Part shown: positions 11,646 to 23,409 of the stretch, in pieces
Layout: each line of letters opens with the position of its first letter
How positions within the stretch are numbered: the stretch's first letter is position 1
Made by a program: the position numbers and the translations under genes
Source of the DNA: Nymphaea colorata
Taxonomy: Eukaryota; Streptophyta; Magnoliopsida; Nymphaeales; Nymphaeaceae
Length of the DNA stretch: 64,000 bases
Assembly: GCF_008831285.2 (NCBI RefSeq)
Contig: NC_045139.1
Location: 5,492,704 to 5,556,703 of the forward strand
Direction of reading: 5' to 3'
Notes under the pieces: model-generated
Seen by the model: the letters and a program-made list of their open reading frames with translations, nothing else
What the model was told of the DNA's origin: nothing
Database searches by the model: none

Positions 11646-11689
11646 TTCAAACCATTATCACAAATAATGTCTTGGAGTTTTAAATGGTG

Positions 11690-11985
11690 AGACTTTTTCC
11701 AGGTATAATACGTGAGCTTTAGAAAAAAAATACGGTTAATTTTTAAAAACTAAAAGTAGGGAAAATAAAATAAGTTTGAAACAAATAACACAAACATCAC
11801 AAGATAAATAGATTTGCAACAAATGAAAGATAAAAAATTAAAAGAAAAACTGTTTGGCATAAAAAAACTAAAAAAATAAAAAAAGTGAAAAAGAAGTGAA
11901 AAAAACGCGTTCAAAATGAGTTCTTTTCTGTTTTTAACATTTTTTTCAAAAAAGTGTTTTTTAAAGTTTTAAACGTCCATTTAAT
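11690..11985 (+). repeat. A+T-rich dispersed repeat, copy 1
   Basis: Shares blocks 'ggtataatacgtgagcttt', 'aataagtttgaaacaa', 'tagatttgcaacaaat', 'aaactgtttggcat' and 'acgcgtt' with 12060-12301 and, in reverse complement, 40660-40990. No ORF, so it is a non-autonomous element of unknown class. Confidence 0.7.
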
Positions 11986-12054
11986 TTACCACTTTTTTTT
12001 TCATTTTTTTTAATGAGTTTTCTGTGATTATCTTCAAGTTAGTCACAAATTACG

Positions 12055-12301
12055 TTTTGAAGTTTTAAGCGGCGAAGTTTTTCTCGGTACAATACGGCGA
12101 GCTTGAAAAAGAAAATATGAAAAATTATGAATTTTTATTTTAAATTTTAGAAAAACTAAAAATAAGAAAAATTAAAATAAGTGAGACAAGTAGATTTGCA
12201 ACAAATAAAAAATTGAAGTATTTTAAATTTTAGAAAAACTAAAAATAAGAAAAATTAAAATAAGTGAGACAAGTAGATTTGCAACAAATAAAAAATTGAA
12301 G
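12055..12301 (+). repeat. A+T-rich dispersed repeat, copy 2
   Basis: Second copy of the family, starting at 'ttttgaagttttaagcggcg', with 'tcggtacaatacggcgagct'. It is shorter than copy 1 and carries an internal 83-bp tandem duplication. Confidence 0.7.
12136..12301. repeat. 83-bp tandem duplication
   Basis: Copies 12136-12218 and 12219-12301 both start 'tattttaaattttag', end 'aattgaag' and look identical by eye. Confidence 0.9.
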
Positions 12302-12449
12302 CTAGCACATTGAAGTGGATGTTCATTTTGTTAGGGACAAAGGGGCTCAAGGCACTAAGCTCTCATGATTATCATGTTAATTAAAACAAGCTTAACATAG
12401 GAGCGTCCCTATGGGTCCAGCACCGAAGGGTGTGGTACCTCTTTCTCAG

Positions 12450-12725
12450 ACAGAGAGAAAGTTGTGTGCACCATGCACACTTTAGGCAGCAAAGGATGTA
12501 AGGACATTTTAGTCATTTGTTTAAAAGAAACATCCTTTGCAATTTTTTTATTTTTATTTTTTTTGTCTTGACAAAAAGTTTTTGTATGTAAACTAAGAGT
12601 ATTTTAGTCATTAATATAATTGCGCACGAAAATTCGTGCACTTTTTTGTGTGCAAACTAAGAGTATTTTAGTCATTAATATAATTGTGCACGAAAATTCG
12701 TGCACCAATATGGTGCATGTAACCA
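12450..12725. repeat. Small repeat with inverted 'gtgcac' motifs
   Basis: Contains 'gtgtgcaccatgcacac' near 12468, two direct repeats 64 bp apart (from 12590 and 12654) each ending in the inverted repeat gtgcacgaa-aa-ttcgtgcac or its cgcac variant, and 'tgcaccaatatggtgca' at about 12703. It looks like a small non-autonomous element. Boundaries unknown. Confidence 0.5.
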
Positions 12726-12935
12726 GGTTTGCTATTTGAGGCCTTCCTTCTACAGTAAAACTAAGAAAGGCCTTCTAGAGTAAAACTAAGAATTTTTTGT
12801 TGAGGGCCGAATTATATTTTCAAAATTTTGATAGGATTTAGTAATTCTGTAATGTAGTAACTCAGGGGAACTGGTCTGAGCTTCAAAACACATTTAATCG
12901 ATTTTCCAAGTGGAAATTCAAAAAGAAAATAGTAA

Positions 12936-13322
12936 TTGGAAAAAAAGAAAAACAAAGGAAAAGGAACTGCGTCTCTGCCAATTGATGGAAGAGATGAAAA
13001 GGAACTTCGCTCTTTCTCAACTTTTCATTTTTTTCTTTTAGTGGCCATGATTGTTCAATGTTCAGCAGTCAAGTCAAGCAAATTTTTACTTTCACGCGCA
13101 AGAAAAGAAAAAAAAAATGGAACATCGTGGCCACATACATACCTTATCTCCATGATGAGGGCAAGTGCGGATTCCTTACACATTGAATTATTAAGAAACA
13201 ACAAAATTCAAAAGGTACTATGGGAAAGGGCATTGACGAAGGAGCAACGATGGTTTCTTTTTCTCTATACTGTCGACAAAGACTGGCCTATGGCTCACCT
13301 TCTTCAACTTGAACATTATTAA
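12936..13322 (+). CDS. Hypothetical ORF, 128 aa, weakly supported
   Basis: An uninterrupted frame from ATG with a Lys-rich start, one hydrophobic stretch (FHFFLLVAMIVQCSA, about residues 31-45) and a C-terminal half rich in Trp, Leu and Lys. I recognise no domain. Its length is notable in A+T-rich DNA, but there is no homology or splice evidence. It could be chance or the relic of an element. Confidence 0.15.
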   Translation: MEKKKNKGKGTASLPIDGRDEKELRSFSTFHFFLLVAMIVQCSAVKSSKFLLSRARKEKKNGTSWPHTYLISMMRASADSLHIELLRNNKIQKVLWERALTKEQRWFLFLYTVDKDWPMAHLLQLEHY

Positions 13323-14790
13323 GCTGGGGCTTCTTATAAATAACATTTTCTATTTGATTACTCTTTTAAGTTTTAAGGATACACTGCCCTGAAAAACAGC
13401 AACACAAGAAAATTGATTTCCGACTCGAAAATAGAACAGAGGATTCCTTCACCATGAAGGACTTTTAATCTCTAGCATCTTTGGGAGAAAGTTAGAAAGC
13501 ACCGTATAAGCATTGATCAATTCGAAGACAAAGCATTTTGCTTACTAAAGTTGAGATGCATTAAATAGTCTGTAGGTGATGAGTTTTTTATTTTATTTAA
13601 TATTTTAAAAATTTAAGTTACCCTTTTCATAAGTAGCTTTAATAGAGTTACGTACTCGTTTAAAATTCTTTTCTTCAGATATTTTTTCAAATGTTATTTT
13701 CCGTAAAATGTCAATTTTATAATAAAAGATAGAACCTCAGTTTTGTAACCGCTTAAAATTGCTTTTAGATGGTCATTTTCATGATTTGCTATATTCTCAA
13801 AACGAAAACAAAACGGAATTTGCATTTTTATGACATAGAGTCTGAAGACATAAAATGGTCCCTCCTGATCCTTTTTCTGGATTTGGATTATAATGTTTGG
13901 CGAAACCAAGAGACCGAAGCAATTGAATAAAATTTGCCACGGCCATCATCATATGCTGGTCCCATTTATGTTGCCTCATTTAATTTTTTGCATTTATTAA
14001 GAAAAAAAACATCACCCTTTCACTTTCAGCCGAAGATCATAAGCTATGTCACCTGGGTGCGGGTAAGGGTGTCAGTGCGGATGCGGGTGCTGGAGCGGCA
14101 CATCCCAAAAAATTTAGGTGTGGCGATGCGGTGAAGGTATTTTATTATTATTATTATTATTAATTTAGGTGTGCACCCGACTCGATGGGACTGGGGTGCG
14201 GCTGTAAAATAGAAGAGTCCGGGTGACTTAGATCAGAAGGCTCATTTAAACGTGGCTTCTCCAGTACATGAACACTTGTTGAACGATTGGTGTCCCTTGT
14301 TCCACGTGAATTACTTGTGAAGGTGAACAATAATAATAAAGAAAAAATTTCTCTTTTTTTTTTAATTTGAATAGATTCAGATGGCATGAGATTTTGATTC
14401 TCTAGTGTCAATAGTTTAATCTTAAGGGTCGGCTTTGGACAACCCATGGCATGATGTATCTTCTTCAGTTACACACGGGATGTTCAATTACTCCATAGAC
14501 AGAACACCGCCAGAGTCTTGCCCCTTAGTTCTCGTTCAGTTGGTGGAAGAGAAAAAACCAGGTTTAATTCCTAACCACAATTATGGATGTTCGATAAGTC
14601 GAGCCAACTCTTGTTCACTCTTGACCTCTCTTAGTTAAACTCGGATCGAGCTCAACTCATCTAATCAACAAGTCATGTTCGGGTTAAAGTTAAGTAAATG
14701 AGTAGAGTTCGAGCTTGGCAAGCTCCCCCTTGCTAGCAAGTTCCAAGTCTCAAATTCTAATCTGGTTGTTTCTACTCATGTTCAAATTGA
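13323..14790. other. Intergenic, scattered repeat scraps
   Basis: No gene seen. 14050-14130 has short 'tgcgggtg' and 'gcggatgcggg' repeats. 14590-14760 has 'gagctcgaactcgac'-type sequence shared with 49545-49985 and 55010-55120. Two poly(T) runs. Confidence 0.6.
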
Positions 14791-14829
14791 TTTTTTTTTT
14801 TTAAATAATGGCTCGCGAAGCTATTGGTG

Positions 14830-16485
14830 TATGGATCTTGATCCATACTGGACACTCATACGCAATACCGCGGATTCAACTTGATCCATACTGAAAATTT
14901 TTTCATATGTAAGCGCATATATGTCATTTTGTACAAATGCGGGTTTACCATAATCCTTATGTTTAGAGGATGGCCGCCGCTTGTGTGTCTGTCTATGTGT
15001 TCATCTGAGAGAGAGAATACAAGAGATCTGTCCGACCGTGGACGTAGAAGATTATTGCTCCGAACTACGTAAATCATTGTCTTCTTCCTTGTTGCTTCTA
15101 ACCCTCTCTTGAGAGTGCGAGAGGAGAGTTTATTGTGTATTGTTACTAACAAATGGTATCATAGCTCGATTCGTTCGCGGTAGGAACAATGGCGTTGGAA
15201 GAAGGAAAGGTCAGAATCGAGAAGTTCGACAGTAAAGACTTCGGATTCTGGAAGATGCAGATCGATGGCTACTTGTATAAGAAAAAACTACTTGAACCGC
15301 TCATGGGAGCGAAACCCGCAACAATGGCTGATGCAGATTGGCAGTTGCTAGATAGACAAGCCCTTGGAGTCATCCGGTTGACGCTGGCTAAAAACATCGC
15401 CTTCAACATTGTTAACGAGAAGACGGCAGCAAGTTTGATGATGACGCTAACAGATATGTACGAAAAACCCTCTGCTTCGAATAAGGTATATCTGATGCGT
15501 CGATTATTTAATTTGAAAATGGCTGAAGGTGCCTCTGTTACGGATCACATAAATGAGTTCAATGTTATTACTTCTCAATTATGTTCTGTGGATATTAAGT
15601 TTGATGATGAGGTTCAAGCCCTAATTTTACTGTCATCTCTACCGGAGAGTTGGAGTGCCACTGTGACCACCGTGAGTAGTTCATCGGGGTCAAGCAAATT
15701 AAAGTTCAGTGGTATTCAAGATTTAATACTTAGTGGGGACATTCGCAAAAGAGAGGCAGGAGAACCTTTCGGTTCTGCCTTAAATGTTCAAAATAGGGAC
15801 AGAATTAATCAACGGTACCAAGAGCGTGGAAGGTTCAAATCTAAGGGAAGAAGTCAATCCAAACCTCGAAGTGATGGCTGTTGGAGCTGTGGTAAGCCAG
15901 GACACCGGAAAAGATATTGCAGGTTGTTAAAGAAGAACCCAAATTGTGAAGATGATTCAGCAAATGCAGCAACAGAAGATATAGCTGATGCACTTGCCTT
16001 GAGTGTACACAGCTCCATAGAGTCTTGGATTTTAGACTCTGGTGCATTTTTTCATTCAATGTATTCTAATGAAAGTATGCACAACTATGTTGCAGAAAAA
16101 TTCCGCAGAGTATACCTTGCAGATGATGAACTTCTGGATATTGTAGGAAAATGTGAGGTTCACATAAAAATGTAGAATGGACATGTATGGAAATTAAAAG
16201 ATGTCAAACATGTCCCAGGGTTGAAGAGGAATCTCATTTCGGTCGGGCAGTTAGATGACGAAGGCTATGTTACTACCTTTGTTGGCGGATCTTGAAAGAT
16301 AACCAAATGTGCTATGGTTATAGCACGAAGTCACAAACATGGCACTTTGTACATGACTGCAGATGTGAAAGACACAGTGGTTGTGGCAAAATGTAAGAAT
16401 AAATCATTGTTGTGGCATTATAGGCTTGGGCATATGAGTGAGAAGGAAATGAAGATCATGACAACAAATAACAAGTTGCATGACT
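14830..16485 (+). mobile_element. Truncated Ty1/copia element (Tnt1-94-like)
   Basis: 5' LTR end at about 15151 (...ACTAACA), a primer-binding site TGGTATCATAGC at 15154 (initiator tRNA-Met type, one mismatch), and a gag-protease ORF from 15189. Homology ends abruptly near 16485 after the gag-pre-integrase block, so integrase, RT, RNase H and the 3' LTR are missing. The start of the 5' LTR is not defined; 14830 is a guess. Confidence 0.75.
15189..16483 (+). pseudogene. Copia gag-protease with stops, truncated
   Basis: The open part (15189-16175, 328 codons) holds the copia gag core (FWKMQIDGYLYKK, LLDRQALGVIRL, MYEKPSASNKVYLMRRLFNLKM), a zinc knuckle CWSCGKPGHRKRYC and the protease WILDSGAFFHS. 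TAG at 16173-16175 and another stop at about 16295 interrupt it. Beyond them HVPGLKRNLISVGQL and LWHYRLGHMSEKEM (gag-pre-integrase) continue in frame. The frame is long and little decayed, so inactivation looks recent compared with the other elements. Confidence 0.9.
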
Positions 16486-16645
16486 TAAAATCGGATTCGG
16501 ATCGGATTCGGATTGTAAAATCAGATTCGGATATGACTTTGTTTTATCCGAATTCGAATCCAAATACGAATCCAAATATATGAATATCCGAAAAAACGGA
16601 TATGGTTGAAGATGTATCCGATCCGAATCTGATGCGTTGACATCC
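16486..16645. repeat. 'ggattcgg' repeat segment
   Basis: Dense 'ggattcgg', 'gaatccaa' and 'atccgatccg' motifs running into 'gacatccctaa'. It directly replaces the rest of the copia element at 16485. Diverged sequence of similar style recurs at 55985-56330 and 63470-63780. Class unknown. Confidence 0.55.
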
Positions 16646-17261
16646 CTAAATGCTGCGAACTGGAGGGTCCTAAAGACTTGGGCTTTTTTTTCAAAGAAAT
16701 CAAACGTGAGTGGGTCCGGTAATGGATCTGAATTTTCATTGCGCGTGAAGAAAAATCAAGGAAGATGCTCTTTCTTTCCAAACGCGAGGAAAATATTTGT
16801 CTGATTTTTTCAAAGAAATCAAACGTGGGTGTGTCCGGCAATGTATGGTTACATGCAATAGTCTTTTTTTTTTTTTTTTGTCTTGTCGGTATCTTCTTTC
16901 CCTTTACCCCTTTTCAACTCTACTCAATTTCAAACCAAAAAAAATATTGACTTTCTAAAAAAATTTAAAAATTTTAAAAAATGTGAAAAACACAGGAAAA
17001 CCACGTTTTTTGTTTTTCTATCTTTTTGCCGTTTTATTCAGCGGGCTTACTTTTCATGTTTTATCACTGTTTTTTCTAAAAAAAAAAAGAAGAAAGAAAA
17101 AGTCGGTGAGTTTCTCATCAGTCATGAAAATGTTTGCAACTACTACGTTGTTTGATTAGTGCAACATGGGGAGCCACGGTAGCACGAACGGCATAGTTGA
17201 ATAGTTGAGGCTATAAATATTATTCGCTTGAATCGGCCGCTTGCTTTTAAGTCTTCGCTAT
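16646..17261. other. Intergenic with a short direct repeat
   Basis: No gene seen. 'tcaaagaaatcaaacgtg' with following 'ggtccgg' or 'tgtccgg' occurs at 16691 and 16810 (119 bp apart). Otherwise A+T-rich with poly(T) at 16864. Confidence 0.55.
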
Positions 17262-17888
17262 GTCAATTTGATCAAGTCCACCTGTTTTAAAAAAAAAATT
17301 GTTTTTAATAAGTTTTTTATACTGTTTATCTAGTGTTCAAAAAGAATATAATTTTTTATATTTTATGCTGATTCACAAAGAAGTCGTTGAAATCAACGCA
17401 TCGGCCTACCTCCCGGCAATCCATTATTAGAAATATAATTTTTTTATATTTCCTGTTGATGCTTTGCATCAACTGCTTTTTCTTGTAGATATAATTTTTT
17501 TGGCAATAAAGGTGGGGAGCCTACCTCCCAGCAATCCATTATTGGAAATGGACGCATCGGCCGTGACATGGAAGTTTAGGCTCATCTACTCGTTTCAAAA
17601 GCCGATTTTGACAACGTCGCCATCCGACCATGATGGCTATTTTGAGTCAATGGACGTTCAACATGTACAGCTAGCTAGCCATCGTGGAAAAATCAGCTTT
17701 TGAAACGAGTGGATGAGGTTACTAAGCAACTTCCATGTGCTGGTCGATCCAGTGACTTAAATGATTTGGTTGTGGATCATCACAAAATATGAAAATTATA
17801 TTCTTTTGAGAAATAAACAAACAATCTATATAAGATAATAAAAAACAATTAACTTCTTTTAAAAACGGATGGACTAGATCAAGTTGCT
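17262..17888. repeat. Large fold-back (inverted-repeat) element
   Basis: The outer left arm (from 'tcaatttgatcaagtcca') matches the reverse complement of the right end ('ggactagatcaagttg'). The match continues through 'aaaagaatataatttt' and, nearer the centre, 'ctcgtttcaaaagc' against 'gcttttgaaacgag', with 'catggaagtt' against 'aacttccatg'. Arms are roughly 250-300 bp with indels. The left arm has an internal duplication of 'gcctacctccc.gcaatccattatt' (17402, 17520). No ORF. Confidence 0.75.
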
Positions 17889-18302
17889 AAACTGCTTGTT
17901 TCCAACTTCTAATTTTTATTTGTTTCTCATCTATTTATTTTTTTTAAATTGCCTACCATTTGTCTTATTTTCCCTTAATTTTTAAATTTTACTCAAAAAA
18001 TTTTAAAATTTACGGTCGAAACCAGTTCGTGATATCTAGGGGAAAATGAAGTTCAATTGACAACTTTGATTTGGGATTGAATAGAGTTGAAAGTGGTAAA
18101 GGGAAACAATAAAGAGTCTCATTGGTGTAATCATCAGACGTGCCCCTCAATTTGGAAATATGAAGAAATGTATTCCAAAGCAGTTAAGACTGGAGCCTTC
18201 TACCACTTGAAAAAAGAAAAGGACAAATTTTCTAGACGAGAATCTATACATAAATTGAAGACCTTGAATTTCTGTTCATGCATGTTCTGAAATTGGACAG
18301 GC
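17889..18302 (+). other. 5' flank of the receptor kinase
   Basis: A+T-rich sequence between the fold-back element and the receptor-kinase ATG. I see no clear TATA box or other gene. The fold-back element ends about 415 bp upstream of the start codon and could affect the promoter (inference). Confidence 0.4.
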
Positions 18303-21231
18303 ATGGCTACCACCGGTCGGTCACCTCAGCTGCTTGTCTTTCTTTTGTGTTTCTCCTCCTCCACCCTGATTGTGGTTCTTGGCCAAAGGGAGGTGCCCTC
18401 AGCGCTTGTTTCTCTGAGCAACGTGACTGATCAATTCGCATTGCTGTCTTTCAAACTCTTCATCACTAAAGACCCTTACAATGTGTTATCGAATTGGAAT
18501 TCCAACATCTCCTTCTGCAACTGGAATGGAGTTTCATGCAGTCGTGGCTCACAAAGGGTCGTTGCGCTGACCCTCTCGGGAAAGGCACTTGAAGGTACCC
18601 TCTCCCCATCCATCAGTAATCTCTCCTTCTTGAAGGTTTTTGATCTCACGAACAATAGCTTCCATGGTCATCTTCCCATTGATTTTAGTTGCCTCCCTCA
18701 GTTAGAGTTTCTTTACGTAAGCTACAACAATTTTGGAGGGTTGATCCCACAAACGCTGAGCCATTGTCCTCGTCTCCAAGCACTTTCGGCAATGAACAAT
18801 GAATTCTATGGAAGCATTCCGGAGTTCTTAGGCGGTCTGCCGGAACTCAAGTTCCTAAATCTTTATGGTAACAGGCTCACGGGAACCATTCCAGTCACTT
18901 TTGCCAACCTCTCAAAACTGGACACAGTTGATGTTAGTCTAAATCATCTACACGGGAACATTCCTTCCGAGTTGGGAAGAATAACCCGCTTGCGATGGTT
19001 TGGTGTGGAAGTGAACAATCTCACTGGTACACTGCCTGAGAGCTTGTTTAACATATCCACTCTTCAGGCATTGAGTGTCATGACCAATCAACTAACAGGA
19101 CATCTCCCTAAAGATGTTGGCCGCTTCCTGCCCAATCTCCAAGTACTTGCAATCAGTGACAACAATTTAGATGGCCCTTTCCGACCTTCTTTTTCGAATG
19201 CTACCAGTGTCCAGGTTATCAGTGCCGGACACAATAAATTCAGTGGTCCCATACCAATAGAATTAGGTAGCTTGACACAACTCAGGCGCCTGTACCTCGA
19301 AAGCAATATGTTGACCAATGTCCCTGGCAACCGTGAGCTCTCCATTCTCACATCCCTCACCAACTGTCGACTGCTAGAGGACGTTGATCTATCACAAAAC
19401 CTTTTGAACGGCATTCTTCCGGCCTCTGTTGGAAACCTGACAACCACCTTGTGGAGTCTTTGGATTGACTCTAATCTGATTGAAGGTACTATCCCATTGG
19501 CCTTAGCCAACTTGACCAAGTTAGTTTCCTTACATTTGAGCACCAACAAAATAAATGGTCTCATTCCACCAAATATAGGACAGATGCACAGCTTACAAGT
19601 GTTGCTTCTTGACAACAATGCATTAGAAGGCCCAATCCCACTATCAATCTACCAGTTGGTCCACCTGTATTCATTTGATATTGGACACAACATGCTAATT
19701 GGGTCAATTTCAAGCTCTATAAACAATCTCACTAATTTGCAAAGGCTGTATCTAAGCTCAAACAATTTGTCCTCAACACTACCACCTGGTCTTTTTGAGT
19801 TGAAGGGCTTGTGGCAGCTAGAGTTGCAGGACAACTCTTTCACTGGTCACCTGCCTTTGGATCTCGGGAATTTTGCCATGATGATCAACATGGATATATC
19901 TGCAAACAAGCTGAGTGGAGAGTTGCCTGCATCATTATCAAAGCTCCAAATGGTAGAGCATTTGAATCTCTCTTGGAACACATTTGATGGTCACATTCCT
20001 CAACAACTTGATCACATGGTAAACATTAAAGCGATTGACTTTTCCCACAACAAGCTTTCCGGTGAGATACCAAAATCATTGGAGAAACTTCAACACATCC
20101 AGGTCTTGAACTTGTCCTTCAATCTGTTGGAAGGAGAGATCCCAAGTGATGGAATGTTTGCAAACCTTTCTGCCGAGTCGTTCCTAGGGAACTATGCACT
20201 ATGTGGACCTCCTAAATTCCTTGTCCCATTGTGCTTAGACAAAACAAAGAGACAAAGTAAGAGCAATGTGGCAGTCATTGCCGCTTGCGCAATTGGAGGC
20301 TCAGCACTTTTGGTCATTGTTTGCACTCTCATTGGTATCTCATGCTATAGAAAGAGGGGGTTGTCGAAGCGTCCTGACGACATTGAAAGATTACGAGGAA
20401 TTACACTCCCAGTGATTTCTTACAAAGAGCTATTGCATGCAACGAGAAATTTCAGTGATGCAAACCTTCTTGGGAGTGGAAGCTTTGGCTCAGTGTACAA
20501 AGGAATTCTAGCAGATGGAGCGATGGTGGCTGTTAAGATCCTTAACTTGTCATTTGAAGGAGCATCTAAAAGTTTTGATATCGAGTGCACAGTCATGCGC
20601 CAAATCAGGCACCGAAACCTCGTTAAAGTCTATACGTCCTGTTCTAGTACAGATTTCAAGGCTTTAGTTCTCCAATACATGCCCCTTGGCAGCCTGGAAG
20701 TCTGCCTACATTCGGGTGGCCATCACTTGAACCTCTTTCGGAGATTGGATATCATGATTGATGTGGCTTGTGCACTAGAATATCTTCACCATGGTTACTC
20801 CGAGACTATAGTTCATTGTGATCTAAAACCAAGTAATGTGCTTCTAGATGAGAACATGACAGCTTACGTCTCTGATTTTGGCATTGCAAAGATTCTAGTT
20901 GGTCTGAATTCTTCTACTCTTACAGCCGCTCTCGGAACCACCGGATACATTGCACCAGGTATGTACTATCTCTTATTTTTTGTCTTTATATAAATTTTGT
21001 GTCTCTCAAAATGTGAGTATAATTGCCTGAATCGTTTCTTGAGTCAACCTGGCCTGGCTTTGAGTTCTTATATGTGTGTGTGCATGTGTGAACATACTCT
21101 CTTTCTCTTCAATAGTGCTGTGACAAAGAAAGTGGAAGAGAAAGTGGGATCCGGTTGGAGGGGCCGGAGAGGTGATGAGGTGAGATGAAGTGAGACAAAA
21201 GAGAGAGTGGATGGGCTTTTCAGTCCTAATG

Positions 21232-21304
<73 letters not shown>

Positions 21305-22735
21305 TTCATTTTGAAATCAGCTGACTAAGCTTTTTTTTTATTTTGTATTGTTTAAAACATTGCAAAAAAAAATGCATTGATGATAGTCAATGTTTTGGCA
21401 ACCGTATTGATCATTGAGACTGTTTTTTGGGTCACAAAATAAGAGAAAGAGTAACATAGGTAGCCAACTGATTTCAATTTTATATAAATAAATATATATA
21501 TATATGTATAATTTGGTCCTCACTTATGTGGTTTTACTAATTATACTTTCCTGTGGTTTGCAATATAACATCAATATATATATACTAATTGATGTGAAAA
21601 CACCCATGATCCATCTAATCATCATGATTTGGTAGTTCACACATAAAGACATGCACAAGTGGTTCCTAACTCAACAATGCAAAGGTCATTGGTAAACTAT
21701 TTTTCATGGACAATGCATTCGATGTTTTGCATTGTTTTGTGCTCATGTACACATTTGTTGTTTGCATGTCCTCAACAAACAAGAATCTACAATTGATCAT
21801 TTTCTTTTAACAGAAGTTATAAATTTTTTCCTTTCTTGTATAAAGGAATCCTAATCGTAAATACCTTTCTACCTAATGGCTTAAGACTGGCAAGAACCGG
21901 GTCTAGGCCAGGCTGATGTCCGAAATCTGAGCCCAGGCCCGGCACGATTACATAAAAAATATTTTTTAAATATAAAAATATTTTTTTTTATTACAAAATA
22001 TACTTTAGATAACAATATTTATTATTAATAAAATAAAGTTAATATCTAAAAGTTATCCGGTCTGGCTGACCTAGGTCGGCCCGATACATTAACAGGTGGG
22101 ATTAGACCCGGGCCCGATAACCACGTCTAGTTCTAAGACATAATCTTGTATTCTTTTTTAGATGTATATATGAGAATACAACAAGAGAAAGGCAGGATTG
22201 GTTCAATTGATCTTAAGTCCATTAATTTCCAGACCTCTTGCCCAAAACCAATTATCCATTAATTTCCAGACCTCTTGCCCAAAACCAATTAGTGCAATTG
22301 TGTCATAGATGAGAATTAGCCAATTATATTGTGCTTGCTAATCATGTCTAATATTGTTGAGTGGTTGAATTAGAATTTGGGATGGCCGGAAAGGTGTCAG
22401 CCAAAGCCGATGTCTACAGCTACGGAATTCTCCTCCTTGAGATGTTTACAGGAAGAAAGCCTACTGATGAACAGTTCGATGGGGATTTTAGTTTGAGGCA
22501 ATGGGTGGCTGAAGCATTTCCTGTTGCAATTTCAGATGTCATTGACAGCCATCTTTTGAATGAAAGCAATACTACTCCAACTGAAAGATCAGCTACCTTG
22601 AATGAGCTGCTAGTGATGATCATACAGATAGGCTTGTCATGCTCAAGAGTGTCTCCAAATGAGAGAGTGGACATGAAGGAAGTGGTTGTAGGGCTGAGAA
22701 GGATACGACAGAAGACAAGAATGATAGAAGGATAA
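18303..22735 (+). CDS. LRR receptor-like kinase, subfamily XII type, non-RD
   Basis: Two exons, 18303-20958 and 22374-22735 (1,005 aa), joined at GT (20959) and AG (22373) so that GYIAP-E-FGMAGK reads through. A signal peptide (about 1-27) is followed by an LRR N-cap with the FCNWNGVSC pair, about twenty LRRs of the L..L.L..N...G.IP type, a transmembrane segment (about 656-680) and a kinase: glycine loop 724-731, Lys745, HCDLKPSN 838-845, DFG 858-860. Cys before the catalytic Asp makes it a non-RD kinase, typical of pattern-recognition receptors such as Xa21, FLS2, EFR and At3g47570-like proteins. It should sit in the plasma membrane; the ligand is unknown. All key residues are present, so it looks functional. 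A decayed duplicate lies at 1-303. Confidence 0.93.
21234..21302. repeat. (CT)n(AT)n microsatellite in receptor-kinase intron
   Basis: About 36 bp of CT followed by about 32 bp of TA inside the 1,415-bp intron (20959-22373). Confidence 0.95.
21890..22135. repeat. 'GGCCCGG' repeat with A+T core, copy 1 (intron)
   Basis: G+C-rich ends ('aggcccggcac' and 'agacccgggcccg') flank an A+T core of about 120 bp with 'aaatatttttt'. Same design as 42985-43310 and 54175-54560. Non-coding, inside the receptor-kinase intron. It is followed by a 39-bp imperfect tandem at 22216-22290 ('ccattaatttccagacctct' twice). Confidence 0.65.
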
Positions 22736-23358
22736 TTCAAATATATCCATAGATACAATGAGATTTAATTCCAGGGCGTGACCAGCCATCTGCTAAACTA
22801 GTTGAAGGTGGAAATGTAGTTTGATTGCTTTGATTGAGAACTGTCACTTGCATTGCTCAATTACAGTTACGTACAGGATTTAATAAAGATATGCTTAATA
22901 TGCTTGTGTGTTCTATTCCTAAGGCATTTGAGTGACCAATCTTGTAGAACAACTCGGACATTTCCAGTGCAAGTTATATGAAAGAGGCTTGGAACTTTGT
23001 CCATTATTGCAGTTTGTGCCTTGTTCTAAGGATGCCTCAATCGCCATAGTTCACATAAATCCTTTCAATTTTCTAAAATTTTGATGTACTATATCCTCAG
23101 CACAATTTCTCAAACCTGCCAAAAAAATGCACAACAAGAAGAATGAACAAAAATACAATTTCAGTAAGTCATGGACTGAAGTCCAATTTTATCAAAAGAA
23201 AAGCCCTTGAATGAGGAGGATGAGATGTGCGCATCATTGTGTTATTGGAGCATGCTTTATGTAATGGCCCTGTAACAAAGGACCAAAATGACGCTATTTC
23301 CAAGCAAAAGTGAGACTTGGAAATTCTTCATTCTATTTCCAAGGAAGCTATTTCACCA
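22736..23358 (+). other. Receptor kinase 3' flank (duplicated at 304-1010)
   Basis: Probable 3' UTR and flank of the intact gene. Collinear with 304-1010, which defines the extent of the duplication. Confidence 0.7.
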
Positions 23359-23409
23359 ATTGTTAAGAGGAAGCTAGGTGTCATATCAAAGAAAGTAATA
23401 TCTTTAATC

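Noticed and set aside
20959-20993. Receptor kinase ending at 20993 as a single exon
   Set aside because: That end reads through a GT donor into intron. Joining to 22374 restores GYIAPEFGM and the kinase C-lobe.
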